Source: Gnetum montanum (Eukaryota; Streptophyta; Gnetopsida; Gnetales; Gnetaceae). Taken from it: DNA of 64,000 nucleotides. Location: positions 1,326,599 to 1,390,598 of the forward strand of contig MNCI01029492.1 of assembly GCA_015680685.1 (NCBI GenBank). The letters are read 5' to 3'. The notes under the pieces were generated by a model. The model was not told the origin of the DNA. It searched no databases and saw nothing but the letters and a program-made list of their open reading frames with translations. Shown in pieces: positions 57,180 through 64,000 of this stretch. Position 1 is the stretch's first letter; every line of letters starts with the position of its first letter. A program made the position numbers and the translations under genes.

Positions 57180-60100
57180 TGCTGCTCTAAGAATCAGTGA
57201 TCAGCCACTGAGTGTCCTTTTGTTTTGGGGCTACTGCATATAAACACCTTTGAATTTCTACTTTTGTTGCACACTACTTGCATGCAGATATAGATGCTTG
57301 TTTCATTGCCCAAAGTTTCTGCACTCAATTGCATCAAAGGTACTTAGCCATGTCCTTCCCCTGATGATTGGGAAGTCTCCTTTGCAGTTCTCCACTTTGA
57401 TTACTAGGAAATTAGCAGGATACAACCACCCATAGACAGTGGTCACAATGTCTTCCACTAGTCCCAATGGAACAGTGATGGACTAGTTTGCTAATTCTAA
57501 TATGATATTACTCTTCTTTAAAGGAGGTAGGTTCTAGGCAGTATACATCTCATGAGAAATTACATTAACACCAAAACTTGAGTTAAGATGAGCTTTGCAT
57601 GGTTTGTTCCCAGTAATATGCAAATAGATAAGAGGACTTCTAGGATCTACTAACTTTTTGGGAAGGTTTCTAGCATGGATCCAATCATATATGGCATGAG
57701 TAAGCATCATAGTATGGATCTTGGGTGATATTTGGTTTGAAGGGGACTCAAAGAAATTTGATACAAAGGAAGATGAAGGAACAGGGTTTTCAACCGCAAG
57801 TGTATTTGAGGGCTTAGGTAGACTACATGGTCGAAAGAAAGGTCTTTTCTTTGATCGAGTATTCAAAACACTTAGTTGATGAATTGGTTGTAGATTAATG
57901 GCTCTAGTAGCATTGCGTTGTTGTAGTTGAGCTGATAGTTCATCCTACATAGATGGAGTAGGTGGTAGCTATGTGGAGGATGGAGGAAGATGTGCAGGAA
58001 TAAGAGGAGGATAATGGTAAGAGGTGGTATCCCTTATTACATGTGGAGAATGAGTTTGATAATAATTAGAAGGATGGTAGTGAGATTGGAAAGTAGAAAT
58101 GTGACTAGAGGAGTCATGTGGAGACAAGGGTTGTTGAACGTAATACCCATAGGGATTAGGTTGTTAGTAAGGGTATTGCTGCCTTGGTGGTGCCAACACC
58201 CATGACTGTGATTACTACGATTGTTGATATTGCTCATGTGGTTGCGGTGGAGTTCCACTTGGATAATATTGTTGTTGTTGCTAGAACTGCCTAGGATTAC
58301 CTTGAGGATAAGGTAATTTTCTAGGTGTTTGCCTTTATGTTAGTTGTGGATTGAAAGCATACATCCCAAATTCCTGTAAATGTGATAATATGGGGCAACA
58401 TCTTTTAGGATGTTTATACTGGTAGACATCACACCTATCATCATCATCTAATTTGCTTTTTGCATCTTCTTCTATCGTAGCAATCTTTCCCTTACCTCTT
58501 TGATAGGCACATTCAACTTCCTTACATCTCCTACACTCATGATCACTACCTCATTTTTTGAGCTCTTCAACAATTTTTAGGATTTCTTGAAATTTTCTAT
58601 CTATGGAGTCTCATAACTGATCAACCTTGGCCATAATTTTAGATTGAAATTTTTGAAGTGGCAAGGCTTTCCTATTCACCACCTCATCAAGTGTTGATTC
58701 TTCCCCACTATCACAAAATCAAACCTTCCTCTTGCAAATGGAAGCATCGTGATTATAATGTTCTACACTTTTTCATTTTCTTAATTCACCCTCCTCTTTA
58801 GCTACCTGCTCAATCAATCTTTAGATCTAAAAAGCACTTAATTCCAATAGTCATCCTTAAGCATAGATGCCAAGGGTTCTCCTCATTTCAAATCAAAGCC
58901 ATCTACAATATGACGAAGTAGATCTAGTTGAGAATGACCATGGCCAGGACGTCTATGCATTAAGGAATAGTATCAGTCGATGGCAGCATCCAAGTGTTCA
59001 TCTATTCCTTGTTTCCATCCTTGGATCTACCTTCTCAAGTTGGACACTTTGGAGTATGTTTAATATTTATCATTAAATAATTGAAGCATTGTACTTCATT
59101 GTCTAATAGATTCTAGTTCTAAGGATCAATACTAGTTTTCTACTTCTTTAATGAGTGTCTATGGAAACAACTTAAGTTTTTGCCACTCATTCTCTATACT
59201 TTGCAAGGCACATGCATCTTGAAAAGCTTGGAGATGGTTCTATGAATCTGAGCTATATTTCCCTTCAAACCAAGGAATATTGTTCATGTTTAGCCTTTTG
59301 ATCTAACTATCCTTCACATGCCTTGTTGGAATTCATACTACCTTTGTGATCTTTAGCATACTTTGGGTAGTAAGTAAAGGCTCATCAAGGCCTTAATTTT
59401 GGTGCCTACAATGCCCTCTCCTACCCCTTCATTCATGGCATCATGTCTCTCTTGAATACCTGCACCCTTGGTCTTGCCTTGCCCAATGGTCTCTTTGATC
59501 ATTTCAATCTCATCGATCACCTTCATCACGATCTTGGCCCCTGTAGTTGTGATTAGAGCTAGAAGAAGAAGAGGATGATGATGAAGGTGAAGAGAAAAGA
59601 GGACTAGCACTATCATAGTGCTTGCTACCACCTCTTTGGTGATTGCAACCCTGATCACGATCTTGTTTCTTGTTTGCATCCCTACCTTGACTTGCCTCTT
59701 TGTATCTTTGTTTATCATTGGATCCATTCTTACCAGAACCATGATTGTGAATCACGGATTGCAAGTTCTGGTTTTGACCTTCTTCACTGAAGTCAAAGAG
59801 AGAAATTTCACTGAATAGAAAATCCCCAGAGAATGGCTCACCACCATCTTTTTGGTATAACAGAAATGGGAAATCATTAAATCCTTTTCCCTTTGCAGAT
59901 TTAGAACATTGTTCTAATTGGTGATCCTTGAGATGTTGTGCCTTAGTGGGATGGTAATCCCTCCCATCATTATTCTACACCATGTACTCAGCATGAAGTC
60001 CTTAGAAACCCCATTGTATAAGCATTTGTTGGAGCATTGTAGGAATGGATCGATTAGGTGGTAACACAATGTTGCCCTCCATGTCCGACCATCGTAGCTA

Positions 60101-60238
60101 TTCATCTTGGTGTAAGATGAAGGTGAAATTTGGTACATACTCATCAAGATGAGCATATACCACTTAGTATTGTTGAGGCACTGGTGGATGTACTTTGTTA
60201 GACTTTGGTAGAGAATTGCTCCTATGAGAAGAAGACAT
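57180..60238 (-). pseudogene. Athila-M gag-protease
   Basis: Start ATG at 60238 (MSSSHRSNS, comparable to Athila-NA and S). Homologous to 16720-20103 throughout: GNIVLPPNRSIPTML, a Ser-rich tract (59560-59620), gag core NEWQKLKLFP and PGHGHSQLDLLRHIVDG, a proline/glutamine-rich region, then protease at 57866-57300: IYLHITGNKPCKAHLNSS (D-S-G reads N-S-S), VNVISHEMY, LVEDIVTTVYGWLYPANFLV and QRCLYAVAPKQKDTQWLI near 57215. Many stops and at least one frameshift; protease could not have been active in this copy. Confidence 0.85.
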
Positions 60239-60380
60239 TTTATGTTAGAAAAATAAAAATCATAGTGTGCTTCCTAAAATTGTTGGAATAATCTTAAGAT
60301 GTGATATGACTCTAAGGTTTGTTCTAATGCTTTAAATAATTTTCACTAAGTCCTAGCTAGTGCACGAAACAACCAAAAGG

Positions 60381-60398
60381 TCCCCAACAATGGTATCA
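60381..60398 (-). promoter_or_regulatory. Athila-M primer-binding site, decayed tRNA-Asp type
   Basis: Minus-strand TGATACCATTGTTGGGGA, one base from the LTR. It differs from the tRNA-Asp complement at four positions, all G-to-A or C-to-T at former CpG or CpNpG-like sites, which fits deamination. Confidence 0.8.
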
Positions 60399-60399
60399 A

Positions 60400-61253
60400 T
60401 GATGAACGATGAAGTACTCGTATGCCTAACCATACGAATCACTAAGGTGTTCAAGCATGATCTGGTTGAATTTTGTTGACCTATAGTTCTCTAGTGCACT
60501 AATTCTCTAGGAAGTGAAATGGGCATTGAGAATGTTTGTTGTCTTCCCAATTACACTTGTGAAGGTCAAGGATATGATTTAAGTGTAATTGAGGCACATG
60601 ATTTTTATCATTTTTATGTTTTGTAAGTTTAATTGCCTACAATAAGAATAGAAGATAGAGGAATTCAATATCTAATTATTTTACTGCCTAGCTAGCCTAA
60701 CACAAGTACCTGTTCCCACTTTCCAGACACATCTTGAACACGTATAGTGCTACTGGACTACCAAACATTAAGTGTTTCTAGGTTACCAAGTGCTACACGT
60801 ATGCTTGAGGTGGTCGTGCTTGGGTTGATTAACAACTAGAAATTAATTGCTTAATTAAAGTGCATTGAAATGAAGTGCATGAATATTAAGTGCATCAAGA
60901 AAACATTAATCTATTCTTAGTACTACAAGGATAATCAAAAGGATTCATTGTTATTCCCATCACACTACTATGCTCAAGTACATGTGTGTTCGAATAAAGA
61001 TCCACTTACACTCAGACTCCTACTGTAGGCAGTCAGAAAATATTCTAACTCTGGAGAAAACAAACTACAAGAGCTTTGCTATCTATGACAAAAACTATGA
61101 AAAACTATATGAAAATCATGAGCCTGAGCATTATATTTATAGGCCAACATACACCTCATGATATCGGATATTTGACATCACATCTTGGGGTTCGATATCG
61201 GATATTCGATATCGAGGTGCCAATATCAGATCTAGTCAAAACATGATTCATCA
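60400..61253 (-). mobile_element. Athila-M 5' LTR
   Basis: 854 bases, TGATGAACGATG to ATTCATCA. Reversed closing block with GGTTACCAAGTGCT (60780), TTATTCCC signals (60950), TATATTTATAGG (61130) and GATATCGGATATTCGATATC-type palindromic repeats in U3 (61160-61225). ATCTA follows at 61254. Confidence 0.92.
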
Positions 61254-61888
61254 ATCTACAAGGATATTATTACAACCTTAGCAACATGATAAGACATATA
61301 GTAGCAGTCCAAGAGATTTCACAAATCCCCTTGATGTCACATCCTTTACATTTTCACTTGGTTCTTCACTTATTAGTCCAGGCATAATGATCATAACTTT
61401 ATTCTTACTTTTATTATAAAAGAATATCATTATAGCCATGGTAAGAACCTCTTATTCTTGGAATGAATGGAAGGATGTTGTGGTCTCACTATATAGATAA
61501 CTAGTCTCTTATGATCAATAACATAGAGAAATTTTCACCTTATTAGAAATTGGATTCAGAATTTAAGAAATGAAAAAGTATAAAAGAATGAGAAGATATT
61601 AAAGACTATGAAAAAGTATTAAGAAAAAAAGATTTAACAAAAATTTCAAATCACAGAAGGTAGAAAACAAAAAAGTTAAAGAGCACTTATTAATTCTCAA
61701 ATCATGATAAGGTATATCCCCCACAACCAAACTCATGGACGAGTGTTTGGAAAATGTACCTTAGTTTCCCTAAATCATACACTTGAGGTTTCTCACTGAT
61801 CATCTTTAGTGATTTAATTATTTTGTTATCATCCCATGTAATCTTGATGGTAACTAAACTTTGATCATATAAGTCCTTATTTCCTCTT
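61254..61888 (-). other. Athila-N 3' region and end of pol, after Athila-M
   Basis: Starts with the second ATCTA and continues the non-coding 3' region. ATATCCCCCACAACC near 61710 is the reversed polypurine-like site seen just after pol in the other copies. Beyond it a minus-strand frame (ITWDDNKIIKSL, QVYDLGKLRYIFQTL) reaches 61888; from position it should be the last part of pol, but I cannot match it to an integrase domain. Element S starts at 61889. Confidence 0.55.
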
Positions 61889-62766
61889 TGATGAGTCATC
61901 ATTTGTTGGTCCTGATGTAAGGTACTCAATGGCGGAGCCCCAATGTCAGATACTTCATGTCGGAGCTAGAAAGCGATGTTGGATATCCGATGTCATCTCC
62001 TCTAGGTTTGCCTATAAATATAGCACTTAGGTGCATGGTTGAAGGGGATGTAGAGTTTTAGTTTTAGTTCTCAATTTTTGTTAGTCTTTCTTAGAGTTCT
62101 ATTATTTCTAGTGCATGCCTGCAGTGTGATGTTTGTAATTATACAACACCTCTGTTTAAGTGTGGCATACTTGGACACGTTACATGACTGGCAATAAAGA
62201 TCAAGATTACTTCCATCATTACAGCATCCACTTAGATTATTATTGCTTTTCATTATTAATTATTTACTATTTTCTTTAGCTAACATTTCCATCAATTGCT
62301 ATTTACTATTCCTATCATTAAGCGGAATGCATACACCTTAATCACAAGTGTTTAAGTGTAGATACTTGGTAATCTAGTAGTGTATTGTTTGGCACACCAA
62401 ATGACATATGCTTGGTAATCCTAGAAGTAGTCTCACAAAGTCCAAGATGTATATGGATGATTAAGAGGGAATACTCATCACACATAGGCTAGTTTAGAAC
62501 TTGTTTTCCATTTTTCATTAGCTTAATTAATTTACCTCTTTATCATCACTAGGAGTAGCATAGAATTAGACAACATCATATGCCTCACTTTGGACTAAAC
62601 CATATGTGAGAAAGCTACCACTAGTCTAAGTGGAAAGATAGCGAACTATGATCAAAGCATAACAATCTAGATATCACAACTAGTCCCATCCATGGAATTC
62701 AACCAGATGGTGTGTGAATGGTTGTGATTTGTATGGTTGGGTGTAGGGGTACCTCATTGTTCATCA
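61889..62766 (+). mobile_element. 5' LTR of element S (plus strand)
   Basis: 878 bases, TGATGAGTCATC to GTTCATCA. TATA-like CTATAAATATAG at 62011, AATAAAG near 62194, GGTAATC units near 62368 and 62414, and the closing block GGTTGGGTGTAGGGGTACC near 62738. The start resembles the solo LTR at 25295. The element continues past the right edge. Confidence 0.87.
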
Positions 62767-62767
62767 T

Positions 62768-62785
62768 TGGCACCATTGCCAAGGA
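62768..62785 (+). promoter_or_regulatory. Element S primer-binding site (tRNA-Asp type)
   Basis: TGGCACCATTGCCAAGGA one base after the LTR, three differences from the tRNA-Asp complement, two of them G-to-A. Together with the LTR it shows that S had an internal region, so this is not a solo LTR. Confidence 0.85.
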
Positions 62786-62891
62786 TGGTGCTAGTTATCT
62801 AGATTAGCTATATTATACAAAATTGTTGTAAAGATATTAATGATATCTCGTTCAAAAAATATTAGCTCACACACACCATAAACCAACAACA

Positions 62892-62918
62892 ATGTCTCTC
62901 TTACACAGAAGTGATTAT
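62892..62918 (+). pseudogene. Start of element S gag, interrupted
   Basis: ATG at 62892 reads MSLLHRSDY, comparable to MSSSHRSNS of Athila-M. Homology stops after nine codons, where a sequence starting TGTTACACCCC begins. Confidence 0.55.
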
Positions 62919-64000
62919 TGTTACACCCCACCCACAGTTAGTAGGTATGGTCATACGCTTATGATTTAGACATTACATGTGGAGTCTTGGTGGATTTTCG
63001 GGGACAAGTTAATGTATTTTATATGTTATGAGGCTCATTTTTATGTTATGATTATGATGTCTTTGCATGCTAAACTAATGTGATTATGTACACTAGCCCT
63101 ATATGATGTGTTAGACAAGTGATGTTGTTGGTAGGGGTGTTGGATTGGGGTACAAGAGCACTGATTTGGTATGTTTCTATGCTTTATGTGTGATTTTGGT
63201 ATGTAGGCACTTGTACTATAGCACTATCTTGTGTGATGTTTGGGCACGGTTTTGGCATGTGAATGTGTAGAGTTTATGATAAAGATCTCATAGGTTTAGA
63301 TGGATTTTGATTTGGAGTCCCAGTGTGTCTATTTTGCAGGTTTCAAGTTTATGGTATTAGTTGCAGAAATGGAAAATGAGAATAACTTATGAAAATCGTT
63401 TTGGGAAAAAAATAATAAAGAGTTTAAATGAAAAAAAAAGAAAAGAAAAAAGAAAAGTAGCTCATGTGATGTCAGGAGCACATTTTTAGTTTCTTTTATT
63501 TTAATCTACACATAGGTTTTATGTTGATTTTTTACCCCAACATTTCCATTATTTTTTTTTTGTTCTTTTCCTAGTGCCGCCTCCTAGAAGCATAAAGCAA
63601 TGTGGCCAAAATCATGTTTTTTTATTTTTACCTTAATACAAGACACAATTGCCCTTGTTTTCACTACCATGCTTGGGTTTTTGTTTCTATTTTCCTTTAT
63701 TTCTCTGTTCCAGAAACTGAAAAAGCATAGGAGTTTGTTTTTTTTTCTCGTTTTTCTTTATGCTCTCTTCTTTTTTTGGATTCTAAACCTTGTATATGCT
63801 TTTTTCTTACTATGAACTTGGATTTAGGATTGCTGTGGTCATATCTATGTAGGTGTAGAACTTGTTGGAAGCAAAATGGAGTCCTGCCAGATTTTTGAGG
63901 ATTTTCTCCTCGTTTCGGTCTTTCTACCCCAACAATTTTAATTGGTGGGTTGTCTTTAATTTTTTCCTATATTTTTGTGTTGGATTAGTGTATATGATCA
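62919..64000 (+). mobile_element. Probable LTR of another element inside S, cut by the window
   Basis: Begins TGTTACACCCCACCC, a start common for chromovirus-type gypsy LTRs in plants, directly after ATTAT (62914-62918), a possible target duplication. The sequence continues AT-rich with long T runs and no gypsy coding motif. The 71-codon frame at 63600-63815 is Phe/Leu-rich because of T runs and is not called. The second end is not in view, so this rests on the start motif and on the break in S gag. Confidence 0.45.

Larger units (their letters stand above)
30833..61253 (-). mobile_element. Athila-M: autonomous-type Athila-like element, duplication ATCTA
   Basis: Complete from LTR to LTR with ATCTA at 30828-30832 and 61254-61258. 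On the minus strand: 5' LTR (61253-60400), primer-binding site, gag-protease (60238 to 57180), reverse transcriptase, RNase H, integrase, 3' non-coding region and 3' LTR (32561-30833). Three later insertions expand it to 30.4 kb: an LTR within its 3' LTR, Tat-B within integrase and a solo LTR within reverse transcriptase. All coding parts carry many stops. It is older than everything nested in it and younger than Athila-N. Confidence 0.93.
24197..61888 (-). mobile_element. Athila-N: minus-strand Athila-like element, greatly expanded by insertions
   Basis: Visible parts: 3' LTR (24197-25286), polypurine tract at 25287-25294, 3' region (26313-30832) and, after Athila-M, its continuation (61259-61888) up to the end of pol. 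The 3' region contains the conserved box (30225-30300) and the CATGGGTAACATGTC motif (30685) in the same order as Athila-M. Element S cuts it at 61889; gag, pol and the 5' LTR are off the window. It also holds a coding remnant not seen in the other Athila copies (26700-29280). Confidence 0.7.

Noticed and set aside
61702-61929. Host gene fragment
   Set aside because: Position directly after the end-of-pol polypurine-like site makes it element sequence, although its domain was not recognised.
63600-63815. Small hydrophobic protein with several membrane segments
   Set aside because: Composition follows from long T runs; no conserved neighbour or start context.

Overview
The window is nuclear DNA of a land plant, most likely a large repeat-rich genome. 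I see no host gene, rRNA or tRNA gene. Almost everything is Ty3/gypsy LTR retrotransposon sequence of two lineages. Athila-like elements have a primer-binding site complementary to tRNA-Asp, an FMDD-type reverse transcriptase and about 2 kb between pol and the 3' LTR. Tat/Ogre-like elements have a second, archaeal-type RNase H after the usual one, YVDDI reverse transcriptase and very long internal regions. All coding regions carry stop codons, so I call them pseudogenes. Element names here (Tat-A, Tat-B, Athila-P, -NA, -N, -M, S) are local labels.

Layout. 1-117: tail of a plus-strand LTR. 118-12905: Tat-A on the minus strand, left end cut by that LTR and by the window edge; it sits inside the integrase of Athila-P (plus strand, 12906-23318). 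The 3' LTR of Athila-P is split by Athila-NA (15748-22794), a complete non-autonomous gag-protease element with an exact 5-bp target duplication. 23479-24196: LTR fragment on the minus strand. 24197-61888: Athila-N (minus), with a solo LTR in its polypurine tract (25295-26307), an unidentified coding remnant (26700-29280) and Athila-M (30833-61253) inside it. Athila-M itself contains a plus-strand LTR (31131 to about 32060), the complete Tat-B (35582-54173) within its integrase, and a solo LTR (55420-56331) within its reverse transcriptase. 61889-64000: the 5' end of a plus-strand element S, itself apparently hit by another LTR at 62919. Exact target duplications at five insertions (ATTAT, CCCCA, ATCTA, GGGTC, GGTGG) make the order of insertion readable.

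The most unusual system is in the Tat elements. In both copies, gag-protease and reverse transcriptase are separated by a 3-6 kb segment holding a gene on the opposite strand. In Tat-B it spans 43001-47200 in nine inferred exons (about 1,045 codons, short GT-AG introns); six of eight junctions keep the reading frame. Tat-A keeps homologous exons 1 and 2 and a short acidic last exon. The segment is bordered on both sides, and the end of pol is also followed, by clusters of a degenerate AGTTTAAGNC-type repeat. I do not recognise the protein; one part has the general layout of plant-mobile-domain or ATHILA ORF1-type proteins.

Other patterns: gag-protease of Tat-B (51722-47922), pol of Tat-B (41850-38353) and gag-protease of Athila-NA (16720-20103) each hold one reading frame over kilobases and are broken by in-frame stops rather than frameshifts, as expected from C-to-T decay of methylated DNA. 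Athila elements of both strands, autonomous or not, share a conserved box in the non-coding 3' region and extra polypurine-tract-like sites.
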